DNA of 64,000 bases from positions 806,001 through 870,000 of the forward strand of contig JBMNJV010000001.1 of the NCBI GenBank assembly GCA_050951845.1. Reading direction: 5' to 3'. The position numbers and the translations under genes are program-made. The notes beneath the pieces were generated by a model. It saw only the letters and a list, made by a program, of their open reading frames with translations, was not told where the DNA came from and searched no databases. Source of the stretch: UBA5436 sp050951845 (lineage in GTDB: Bacteria > Bacillota > Clostridia > Saccharofermentanales > DTU023). This document shows, piece after piece, positions 33,420-40,866 of this stretch (positions within the stretch are counted from its first letter, which is position 1; each line of letters starts with the position of its first letter).

Positions 33420-34819
33420 TCTTTTAAATCGGCGACTTCTCCGAGATCAGGCAGCCAAACGTCGGAGCCGTCAATGAAGACATCGGGATTTTCTTCCCGG
33501 GCGGCAGTCTGACCTGCAATCGTGGCAGGGATGGTACCGTCAAGTTGTCCGCGAATACTTTCGGCTCGCAGCAGACAGAAATCGGAAAATGTTTTAACAC
33601 CGATTTTGAAGTCTTCAAAAGAGCAAAAAGCGGTCGGATCTTTTTCAACATAAGGTGAGATCATGGCAATTGTTTCGGCAACTTTAACTGAAAAATAGCC
33701 GGATTCAAAATATTCACGGATCAGATAATCGAAGTTTTCTTTGTATTGAGCGAAATATTCTGAATTTTTCATCAGATTATGATACAGAGGACGCTTGAAC
33801 ATTATTTCTCCGGCAGCCGGCGTAACAATCGGATGATTGATGTAAAGTTCGGCATCATTGATCGGTTCCGGCATACCCAGAGAATAAGTTCCGAATGCCA
33901 AATTATAATCCCATGGCAACATGCTGATTATTCCGTTTTCTTCATATAGAAAATAGTTGTGTGCGTTTTTGCCTAAATAACCATCGAGATTTACGACAAA
34001 AACCTGTACCGGAAAATATTTTAAGACAGAATCAATATTTACTGCATCAGTTAAGTTTTCTCCGGTTGATAAAATCTGTAAAGCACGGATCAAATTCTTT
34101 TTATCCTGTTCGGTCGGATCAAATTTTGCCTTGCGGAAAATATTATCATAACTTTCCGGATTATCATCAATATATCTTAAAGCAACATCGGCATTTTCGG
34201 CATCGATATCTTTATAACCCGGCTTATAAAGCTGACCATGATTGGCACCGAAATTTCTTCTGGCAAAGCCTTGTTCCGGTTCTTCAATTGCGAGATAGAG
34301 TCCCCGAGCCTGATCGTTAATGGTTACCCAAACATAGCTGGTCAGAGGAGAAGGGACACCCATAAAAGCCATCATGTCGTAGGTAATGTAAGCTTTTAAG
34401 TAACTGTTGTCCTGAAAGGAGGAATCCAGGGAAAATTTATCCAAGCCGTAATAACTGTTAGCAGTATAATGGTCTAATTCGATTTTGAAACTATAGCGTT
34501 CGGAGCCGTATTTATGTGTCAGACGCAGGGAATTATTACCTTTAGTTCTGAAACCGACATTTTCAAAACGCTCTCCGTCGATTTCTATATCCGCATGTTT
34601 ATAGATCTCTGCGCGTGGATCTGCGAGAATTTCATCCCATTGTTCACAGTAAATGTTTATTTCGTGAACACGGCTGTCATCAAACAAGCGATGCTCGTAA
34701 CCGGGATTTTGTCCGGCAGGAAGAATCCCCGAATTTCCGTTCATGAACAGAACGGTAAAGATGGTAGCAACGACCAGAATTACAATGATTATTTTGTCAA
34801 TATGTTTATGTTTTAACAT
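33416..34819 (-). CDS. CotH-family (kinase-like) secreted protein
   Basis: The 467-residue protein has an N-terminal membrane anchor or signal (residues about 9-28) and a CotH domain: VHEINIYCEQWDEIL, FENVGFRTKGNNSLR, YSFKIELDHY, GLYLAIEEPEQGFARRNFG and a later ISMLPWDYNLAFGTY. CotH proteins are protein-kinase-fold enzymes; in Bacillus the namesake is a spore-coat kinase. Here the gene lies with DUF4956 and VTC-domain genes, a combination found in many bacteria and thought to act in envelope or polyphosphate-related processes. It is the last gene of the minus-strand cluster; its C-terminus is acidic. Confidence 0.88.
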   Translation of the reverse strand: MLKHKHIDKIIIVILVVATIFTVLFMNGNSGILPAGQNPGYEHRLFDDSRVHEINIYCEQWDEILADPRAEIYKHADIEIDGERFENVGFRTKGNNSLRLTHKYGSERYSFKIELDHYTANSYYGLDKFSLDSSFQDNSYLKAYITYDMMAFMGVPSPLTSYVWVTINDQARGLYLAIEEPEQGFARRNFGANHGQLYKPGYKDIDAENADVALRYIDDNPESYDNIFRKAKFDPTEQDKKNLIRALQILSTGENLTDAVNIDSVLKYFPVQVFVVNLDGYLGKNAHNYFLYEENGIISMLPWDYNLAFGTYSLGMPEPINDAELYINHPIVTPAAGEIMFKRPLYHNLMKNSEYFAQYKENFDYLIREYFESGYFSVKVAETIAMISPYVEKDPTAFCSFEDFKIGVKTFSDFCLLRAESIRGQLDGTIPATIAGQTAAREENPDVFIDGSDVWLPDLGEVADLKD

Positions 34820-34892
34820 TTTAATCCGGATAAAAACTTTGTTTTAGATTTAAAAATTGTTGTGCTGACTCAGGTAAGATTAATATTCTTAA

Positions 34893-35576
34893 TCAGCTCA
34901 TATAATCACCGTTATATGAAACCATTACAGTGTGACTGACACCGTTTAGCGCGGCCAATTCATTGATAAATGAACTGTCGGCGGATTTCAGTCTGACCTC
35001 ATAATTCAGCTCAATCTGTTCAGGCATGATAGTTTTGCTTTTAAGTGAATAGCGTTTGGCAGAACTGTTAATCAGGCTGAGGATTTCCTGCTCAACATCT
35101 TCATTGAGACAATGAACAACGAGGATATATGGTTGCTCAGATGTTTTTGTATTGGCAAAAATCAGCATAATTATTCCGATAAACAAACTGCCGAATAAGG
35201 CGAGAGGAATTAATCCTGCCGCAAGTACAATACCGACGGCAATACTCCAGAATAAAAAAGCAATATCGGAAGGTTCTTTAATTGCAGTCCGGAAACGTAC
35301 AATTGAAAGTGCACCGACCATACCCAGCGATAAAACGATATTGCTGGTTACTGCCAAAATCAGGAGTGAGGTGATCATACTGAGGGCGATCAGGGTGATG
35401 CCGAAGCTGGCAGAATACATTACGCCGGAATATGTTTTTTTATAAACAAAAAAGATGTATAAGCCGAGTACGAATGAAAGCAATAATGTAATCAGCATAT
35501 CCATGAGCGGAACGGCATTAATATTTTCTAAAAAACTTGATTTGAAAATGTCCTGAAAGGTTATGGTCATATACAT
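34893..35576 (-). CDS. DUF4956 membrane protein
   Basis: The 227-residue product has four hydrophobic segments in its N-terminal two thirds (about residues 25-140), with the DUF4956 signature SLGMVGALSIVRFRTAIKEP between them, and a soluble C-terminal part of about 80 residues (YILVVHCLNEDVEQEIL...). DUF4956 genes are regularly next to VTC-domain and CotH genes, as here. The biochemical function is not known. It is probably co-transcribed with the VTC gene 88 bp upstream. Confidence 0.88.
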   Translation of the reverse strand: MYMTITFQDIFKSSFLENINAVPLMDMLITLLLSFVLGLYIFFVYKKTYSGVMYSASFGITLIALSMITSLLILAVTSNIVLSLGMVGALSIVRFRTAIKEPSDIAFLFWSIAVGIVLAAGLIPLALFGSLFIGIIMLIFANTKTSEQPYILVVHCLNEDVEQEILSLINSSAKRYSLKSKTIMPEQIELNYEVRLKSADSSFINELAALNGVSHTVMVSYNGDYMS

Positions 35577-35664
35577 ACTGGTATCTCCTAATGTTGATTT
35601 ATGAATCTGTGCATTCTGTGTTGCAGTATTAATTCTATGATATTGTTTGATCTTTGTTGAGTTA

Positions 35665-36357
35665 TTAATCGTATTTTCTGCACTTTGCGTATTTGGAATA
35701 AGCTGTGAGCGGACGATTTTGTAAGTGAACTGCCATCTTTACAAGATCCGGCAGAAATTCATCATATTTTACTTCCAATACCGCAAGTCCGTCTGAAATA
35801 TTTATATGTTTATTTGTTTGCAAAAAATCATCGGTTTTGCATGTTGTTCTTAAGTTTCGATCTATAGTAATCCGGACATTGCCGGGATCGTAAATAAATG
35901 CCTCCCGGTCATAAGTCACGATAGTTTTCGGTTTTAATAATTGTCCTTTTAATTTGGAATAAAATTCAACTGCTAAACTATCATCTTTTTGCAGAAGAAA
36001 ATCAATTTCTCCGTCAAGAATTTGTTGAACTTCAATTTGATTCAAATGTGCAGTTTGTTTTGCACATTTACCGTTAATCTTTATTTTGCGTTCTAAGCGG
36101 ATAAAAGAAAAATCATTGTTGTAATAGCGAATGCGAAATTTTTCCCGCTGATTTACTCCTGACATATTTTGTCTTAATGCTTTATCATAAGGGCTGTCAA
36201 AATATAAACTACTCACACGGTAGTTACCGTGTGAGTCAGAATTTTTATCATACCGGAAAATTTTTTTCAGCGTTTGGCTTAATATAAAGCCGTCAGCATG
36301 ATTGATATTATATTTTTTTTCATTACGCAGTTTTAACGTTTGTTTTTTCTTAATCAT
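35665..36357 (-). CDS. VTC-domain protein (polyphosphate polymerase-like)
   Basis: The 230-residue protein has the tunnel-domain motifs of VTC proteins in order: NEKKYNI, YRVSSLYFDSPYDKAL, KFRIRYYNN, LERKIKINGKCAKQ, TVVTYDREAF-like IVTYDREAF, RITIDRNLR and VLEVKYDEFLP. Known VTC4-type domains polymerise polyphosphate from ATP. The basic and acidic residues lining the tunnel appear present (RIRYY, ERK, DR, EVKYD). A decayed second copy of its 5' part lies at 37632-37745. An unusual 12-bp perfect inverted repeat is built into the coding sequence (ACTCACACGGTA...TACCGTGTGAGT, about 36212-36237). Confidence 0.85.
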   Translation of the reverse strand: MIKKKQTLKLRNEKKYNINHADGFILSQTLKKIFRYDKNSDSHGNYRVSSLYFDSPYDKALRQNMSGVNQREKFRIRYYNNDFSFIRLERKIKINGKCAKQTAHLNQIEVQQILDGEIDFLLQKDDSLAVEFYSKLKGQLLKPKTIVTYDREAFIYDPGNVRITIDRNLRTTCKTDDFLQTNKHINISDGLAVLEVKYDEFLPDLVKMAVHLQNRPLTAYSKYAKCRKYD

Positions 36358-36439
36358 ATCAATAAAATTTCCGGATTATTCAAAATAGTTTTTGTTCTTG
36401 CTTGTGTTCTATCTTTGATTCTGAATCAGATGTTGCTTA

Positions 36440-37456
36440 TTAATTGAAATCTGAATCATCATCATAGTTTGAATCATCAATGTCATCATAATCTGAATCG
36501 TCTGCTGTCGGAGCAGCAGTCGGTGCAGCGGTCGGAGCAGCAGTCGGTGCAGCAGTTGGTGCGGCAGTAGGTGCATAATCCGTCTCGTCATAATCGGTAT
36601 TTGCTTTAGTTGTCGGTGCAGCGGTCGGTGCATAATCCGTCTCATCGTAATCGGTGTCATCTTTGGTCGGAGCTGCAGTCGGTGCATAATCCGTCTCATC
36701 GTAATCGGTATCATCTTTAGTCGGAGCTGCAGTTGTTCCGTAATCGGTGTCGTCATAGTCCGTATCATCTTTGGTCGGAGCTACGGTAATTGTTACAGAG
36801 TTGTTGTCATCATAGTCTGTATCATCTTTTTTATCATAGTCGGTAGTATCGTCTTTTTTGTCGTCTTTTTTGTCGTAGTCGGTGCTATCGTCTTTTTTGT
36901 CGTCTTTTTTGTCATAGTCGGTGCTATCGTCTTTTTTGTCGTCTTTTTTGTCATTGCCGGTAGTACCGTCTTTTTTGCTGTCTTTGTCGTCATCATTACT
37001 TTCAGCTTCAACATCTACTTTAATGTCTAGGTCTTTTACTTTTTCTTCAATGGCTTTTCCGATTTGAAGCATGAAATCATCACTTGGTAAGATAGAACCT
37101 TCTTTTAATTCTAAAGTGATAGTTCTTCCCGATCCGTCAACTTCTTCAATAAAATATCCGGCTTCATTGAGTTTTTCAACTAATTCTTGTAAAACTGCGG
37201 TTGAGTCTTTACCAACGAAATCCTTATATTCTTTTACGATTTCTGAACCGTCTTTATTTGCACCGCGTACATCGGTAACCTTACCGTCTTTATCGTATTC
37301 AATTTCGATTTCCGGATTAACGGAAAGTACAATTACACCTCTTTCAGAATCTTTCTTTGCCATTTCGGTGTCGTTTTTTGCTTTGCCTCCGCAACCGGTG
37401 AGCAAAAGTGCCAATACTAGTGAGATAATTACTAAAAAGCTTAATTTTTTATTCAT
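36440..37456 (-). CDS. Lipoprotein with RsgI-like extracellular domain and acidic repeat tail (paralogue A)
   Basis: The 338-residue product is a lipoprotein: the lipobox LLLTGC places the lipidated Cys at residue 22. Residues about 35-140 resemble the extracellular domain of RsgI-type anti-sigma factors (VIVLSVNPEIEIEYDKDGKV). The rest is low complexity: KKDDSTDYDKKDDK units, then DDTDYDETDYAPTAAPTK units, ending in an Asp-rich tail. No membrane helix or sigma-factor-binding domain follows, so it is not a complete RsgI. I start at 37456, with AAAGGAGAA upstream. It precedes the VTC gene. The paralogue at 37770-38978 is nearly identical in its first 150 residues. Confidence 0.75.
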   Translation of the reverse strand: MNKKLSFLVIISLVLALLLTGCGGKAKNDTEMAKKDSERGVIVLSVNPEIEIEYDKDGKVTDVRGANKDGSEIVKEYKDFVGKDSTAVLQELVEKLNEAGYFIEEVDGSGRTITLELKEGSILPSDDFMLQIGKAIEEKVKDLDIKVDVEAESNDDDKDSKKDGTTGNDKKDDKKDDSTDYDKKDDKKDDSTDYDKKDDKKDDTTDYDKKDDTDYDDNNSVTITVAPTKDDTDYDDTDYGTTAAPTKDDTDYDETDYAPTAAPTKDDTDYDETDYAPTAAPTTKANTDYDETDYAPTAAPTAAPTAAPTAAPTAAPTADDSDYDDIDDSNYDDDSDFN

Positions 37457-37489
37457 TTTTTCTCCTTTATCTTTGATTTTTGATTTCAT

Positions 37490-37572
37490 AAACCTGTTTT
37501 TGCTTTGGTCTATAGTTATAGACTTCGCAAGTCGTTTATTAAAATCGGGGTCGTTTCAAAAAATATTTTTCG
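37490..37572 (-). repeat. Upstream repeat copy R1 (promoter-region repeat of the lipoprotein paralogues)
   Basis: This segment upstream of paralogue A (AAACCTGTTTTTGC..., a GTCTATA-GT-TATAGAC palindrome at 37508-37523, then ACTTCGCAAGT and GTTTCAAAAAAT) recurs upstream of paralogue B at about 39005-39090 and once more at about 39105-39190. Conservation of the palindrome suggests a regulatory site. Confidence 0.8.
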
Positions 37573-37623
37573 AAAAAAAGAAAGGACTGTCTCAAAATCA
37601 TATTTCTTTTGAAACAGCCTTTT
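37573..37623 (-). terminator. Terminator copied from the tRNA-Arg terminator
   Basis: On the minus strand an AAAGGCTGTTTCAAAA/TTTTGAGACAGTCCTTT stem is followed by CTTTTTTT. It ends the transcript of paralogue B. The stem closely resembles the terminator after tRNA-Arg (39201-39244), indicating that the duplicated segment included it. Confidence 0.85.
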
Positions 37624-37631
37624 GATTTATC

Positions 37632-37745
37632 TTAACGCTTTATCATAAGGGTTGTCAAAAGATTAACGACTCACACGGTAGTTACCGTGTGAGTTGGAAT
37701 ATTTGTCAGACCGGCAAAATGTTTCCGGTTTTGTTTTCTGTTAGA
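37632..37745 (-). pseudogene. Remnant of a VTC-domain gene
   Basis: Translating the minus strand gives RSDKYSNSHGNYRVSR, a stop, then SFDNPYDKALR, which matches RYDKNSDSHGNYRVSSLYFDSPYDKALR of the intact VTC gene (36175-36280) apart from the stop and a few changes. The fragment breaks off just after this. It lies directly downstream of lipoprotein paralogue B, the same relative position as the intact VTC gene has to paralogue A, so it is left over from a tandem duplication. The 12-bp inverted repeat is preserved in it. Confidence 0.85.
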
Positions 37746-37769
37746 TTTCAAACAGATGATAATTATATA

Positions 37770-38978
37770 TTAATCATCGTAATCTGAATCATCATAGTCC
37801 GAATCATCATCATAGTTTGAATCATCAATGTCATCATAATCTGAATCGTCTACTGTCGTAGCAGCGGTCGGTGCAACTGTCGGAGCAGCGGTCGGTGCAG
37901 TTGTAGGAGCAGCAGTGGGGGCGTAATCGGTGTCATCTTTGGTCGGAGCAGCAGTCGGTGCAGTAGTAGGTGCAGCAGTAGGTGCAGCAGTCGGTGCATA
38001 ATCCGTCTTATCGTAATCGGTGTCATCTTTGGTCGGAGCTGCTGTCGGTTTAGTAGGAGCTTTGGTCGGAGCAGCAGTCGGTGCATAATCTGTCTCATCG
38101 TAATCGGTGTCATCTTTAGTCGGAGCTGCTGCCGGTTTGGTTGGAGCTATGGTTGTTCCGTAGTTGGAGTCATTGTAATTTGTGTCATCAGAATTCGTAT
38201 TGTCTTTTATATCGTCTTCGTCTGTATCATCTTTTTTGTCGTTGTCGGTATTGTCGTCTTTTTTGTCATCTTTTTTGTCGTTGTCGGTAGTATCGTCTTT
38301 TTTGTCATCTTTTTTGTTGTTGTCGGTAGTATCGTCTTTTTTGTCGTCTTTATTGTCGTTGTCGGTACTATCGTCTTTTTTGTCGTCTCTATTGTCGTTG
38401 TCGGTACTATCGTCTTTTTTGTCGTCTTTTTTGTCGTTGTCGGTAATATCGTCTTTTTTGTCGTCTTTATTGTCATTGTCGGTACTATCGTCTTTTTTGC
38501 TGTCTTTGTTGTCATCATTACTTTCAGCTTCAACATCTGCTTTAATGTCTAAGTCGTTTACTTTTTCTTCAATGGCTTTTCCGATTTGAAGCATGAAATC
38601 ATCACTTGGTAAGATAGAACCTTCTTTTAGTTCTATAGTGATAGTTTTTCCCGATCCGCCGACTTCTTCAATAAAATATCCGGCTTCATTGAGTTTTTCA
38701 ACTAATTCTTGTAAAACTGCGGTTGAGTCTTTACCAACGAAATTCTCATAATCTTTTACGATTTCTGAACCGTCTTTATTTACGCCGCGTACATCGGTAA
38801 CCTTACCGTCTTTATCGTATTCAATTTCGATTTCCGGATTAACGGAAAGTACAATTACACCTCTTTCAGAATCTTTCTTTGCCATTTCGGTGTCATTTTT
38901 TCCTTTGCCTCCGCAACCGGTGAGCAAAAGTGCCAATACAAGTGAGATAATTGCTAAAAAGCTCAATCTTTTATTCAT
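37770..38978 (-). CDS. Lipoprotein with RsgI-like extracellular domain and acidic repeat tail (paralogue B)
   Basis: The 402-residue paralogue of the lipoprotein at 36440 has the same lipobox (LLLTGC, Cys 22) and nearly the same RsgI-like domain (residues about 35-140). The Lys/Asp-rich array is longer: about nine KKDDSTDNDNKDDK-type 12-residue units, then DDTDYDETDYAPTAAPTK units and a (S/D)DYDD tail. The ATG at 38978 has a GGAGAACAAAAAA spacer upstream. The difference in tail length between the two copies fits slippage within 36-bp coding repeats. The role is unknown; an extracellular sensor or surface-exposed acidic spacer is possible. Confidence 0.75.
   Translation of the reverse strand: MNKRLSFLAIISLVLALLLTGCGGKGKNDTEMAKKDSERGVIVLSVNPEIEIEYDKDGKVTDVRGVNKDGSEIVKDYENFVGKDSTAVLQELVEKLNEAGYFIEEVGGSGKTITIELKEGSILPSDDFMLQIGKAIEEKVNDLDIKADVEAESNDDNKDSKKDDSTDNDNKDDKKDDITDNDKKDDKKDDSTDNDNRDDKKDDSTDNDNKDDKKDDTTDNNKKDDKKDDTTDNDKKDDKKDDNTDNDKKDDTDEDDIKDNTNSDDTNYNDSNYGTTIAPTKPAAAPTKDDTDYDETDYAPTAAPTKAPTKPTAAPTKDDTDYDKTDYAPTAAPTAAPTTAPTAAPTKDDTDYAPTAAPTTAPTAAPTVAPTAATTVDDSDYDDIDDSNYDDDSDYDDSDYDD
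38205..38510 (-). repeat. 36-bp tandem repeats encoding Lys/Asp-rich 12-mers
   Basis: Within paralogue B, units of the form TCTTTTTTGTCGTCTTT-xx-TTGTCGTTGTCGGTA (plus-strand view) repeat about every 36 bp, roughly nine times. A shorter version (three to four units) is present in paralogue A at about 36820-36960. Open frames on the plus strand here are artefacts of the repeat. Confidence 0.9.
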
Positions 38979-39200
38979 TTTTTTGTTCTCCTTTATTTTT
39001 TGATTTTATAAACCTGTTTTTGCTTTTGGTCTATAGTTATAGACTTCGCAAGTGGTTTCTTAAAATCGGGGGTTGTTTCAAAAAATTTGTTTTTTGATTT
39101 CGATTTCACAAACCTGTTTCTTGTTTTTGTCTATAATAATAGACTTCGTAAGTAATTAGCATTAATTGGGGTTGTTTCAAAATATTTTGAATTTTTTTGG
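38979..39200 (-). repeat. Upstream repeat copies R2 and R3
   Basis: R2 (about 39005-39090, palindrome GTCTATAGTTATAGAC at 39029-39044) directly precedes paralogue B. R3 (about 39105-39190, palindrome GTCTATAATAATAGAC at 39129-39144) lies next to it and precedes no gene of its own. R3 is the more diverged copy and probably marks a lost or collapsed third unit. Confidence 0.8.
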
Positions 39201-39244
39201 AAAAAAAAGGACTATTTCAAAATTCACTCCTTTTGAAACAGTCC
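39201..39244 (-). terminator. Rho-independent terminator of tRNA-Arg
   Basis: On the minus strand GGACTGTTTCAAAA pairs with TTTTGAAATAGTCC across an 8-nt loop and is followed by eight T residues. It lies 10 bp after the tRNA. Confidence 0.9.
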
Positions 39245-39253
39245 GTATATATC

Positions 39254-39330
<77 letters not shown>

Positions 39331-39717
39331 ACTTTTAATTGCTTTGCAATTGTAGGCAATTAAAATAAATCTGTCAAGCAAATTATTTGAGTTTGAAATA
39401 CTTTTATCATTCAGGTAATTTTTATCATAATGCTTCTCACCAAGTAAATTGTAACTTTTTTTAATGGAATTAATAAGGGAAGATTCATATACCGAATTGT
39501 TCGTAATTGCCGTTACCTGATTGTGAATAAAAAAGACAAATAATAAATGAAATATAATTAAAAAATATAGCAGAATATTGTAAAAAGAAAAGTTATTAAT
39601 AAATGTTTTGACTTTGCAGTTGTTTTAATAGAAAATTAAACAGCTTATATTTTAAAATGCAATAATAAACGGAATACAACTAATTTAAATATATTTAAAA
39701 ATGGAGCATACGAATTC
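39331..39717. other. Intergenic region upstream of metA
   Basis: A strongly AT-rich gap of 387 bp. It should hold the promoters of tRNA-Arg (minus) and metA (plus). I looked for an S-box (SAM-I) riboswitch, common before metA in Bacillota, and found none of its conserved segments. AAAATGGAGCA before the start serves as ribosome binding site. Nothing else is recognised. Confidence 0.45.
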
Positions 39718-40674
39718 ATGCCAATACAAATTGTTGAGGGTTTACCTGTAATTAAAAAACTGGAGGAAGAGAGAGTCTATACGATTGAGAAATCACGTGC
39801 TCTGACTCAAGATATTCGTCCGCTTAAAATTCTGATTTTAAATTTGATGCCTAAAAAGGAAGAGACTGAATTACAGCTCTTACGTTTGCTGGGAAATACT
39901 CCTTTACAGATAGATGTTGATTTTATGTATACGGCGACTCATGAAAGTGTTAACACCAGAATGAGTTATCTGCAAAAATATTATGTGACGTTAGATGAAG
40001 TCAAAGATCGTTTCTTTGACGGATTAATTATAACAGGAGCTCCGGTTGAACATTTGGAATTTGAGGACGTTGATTATATTGATGAGCTTGATCAGATTAT
40101 GGAATGGGCTCAAACTCATGTTTATGCGCGCATGTTTGTTTGCTGGGGTGCACAATATGCGATCCATTATTATTACGGAATCAATAAAGTTGATTTGCCT
40201 GCAAAATTCTTCGGGATTTTTGAATATGAAAAAATGATAAAAACTAACACTCTGCTGAGAGGCTTTGATGAGTTTTATCGAGTTCCGCAGTCACGTCATA
40301 CCAGAATAGATCATGAAAAATTATACGAAGTTGAGGAATTGGATATTTTAACCAGACATCCGGAGTATGGTCCGGATATTGTAGCGACCAAGGATTTGCG
40401 TGATCTCTTTGTCTTCGGTCATTTGGAATATGATCGTAATACTTTAAATAATGAATATATCAGAGATCTTGAGCGAGGCGATGAAATTCAGATTCCTGAA
40501 AACTATTTTCCGAATGATGATCCCAGCCAAAAACCGATTTTTATTTGGAAAAGTCATGCCTATATTTTATTTAACAATTGGATTAATGAAACATATCAAA
40601 ATACACCGTATGATTTAACTGAAATAAAGGATATTTCTAAACCGCGGAATAAACCGCAACGCAAGAAACAATAA
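39718..40674 (+). CDS. metA: Homoserine O-acyltransferase (MetA type, probably acetyl-CoA using)
   Basis: The enzyme activates homoserine for methionine synthesis. The 318-residue product follows the family closely: MPIQIVEGLPVIKKLEEE, ILNLMPKKEETELQLLRLLG, the catalytic Cys in FVCWGAQYAIHYYYG (about residue 142), and the His/Glu pair in FVFGHLEYDR. The acyl-donor-determining position near residue 111 reads GAPVEHLEF, with Glu, as in MetA enzymes that use acetyl-CoA, whereas E. coli has Gly and uses succinyl-CoA. The gene stands alone, consistent with its own regulation. Confidence 0.95.
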   Translation: MPIQIVEGLPVIKKLEEERVYTIEKSRALTQDIRPLKILILNLMPKKEETELQLLRLLGNTPLQIDVDFMYTATHESVNTRMSYLQKYYVTLDEVKDRFFDGLIITGAPVEHLEFEDVDYIDELDQIMEWAQTHVYARMFVCWGAQYAIHYYYGINKVDLPAKFFGIFEYEKMIKTNTLLRGFDEFYRVPQSRHTRIDHEKLYEVEELDILTRHPEYGPDIVATKDLRDLFVFGHLEYDRNTLNNEYIRDLERGDEIQIPENYFPNDDPSQKPIFIWKSHAYILFNNWINETYQNTPYDLTEIKDISKPRNKPQRKKQ

Positions 40675-40866
40675 TTGCAGAGACTTGTTTCATAAGATGT
40701 AACCGACTGTTTCAGAAAAACTGCGTTTCAGTTAATTGCAGAAACTTGTGTGATATGATACCCTTTTCTATCGGGAATTAAGATAATATAATACGTAATT
40801 CCGTAAAGATTAATGGCGATACAGGCCATGAATCAGGATACGTCAATAAACAGCAGGAGGAAGTGT

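Noticed and set aside
36409..38589. Open frames with Ser/Leu, Lys/Thr or Arg/Leu repeats across the lipoprotein tails
   Set aside because: Artefacts of the 36-bp coding repeats; the true genes have lipoboxes and good ribosome binding sites.
39331..39717. S-box or T-box leader upstream of metA
   Set aside because: None of the conserved motifs of these leaders could be found in this AT-rich gap.
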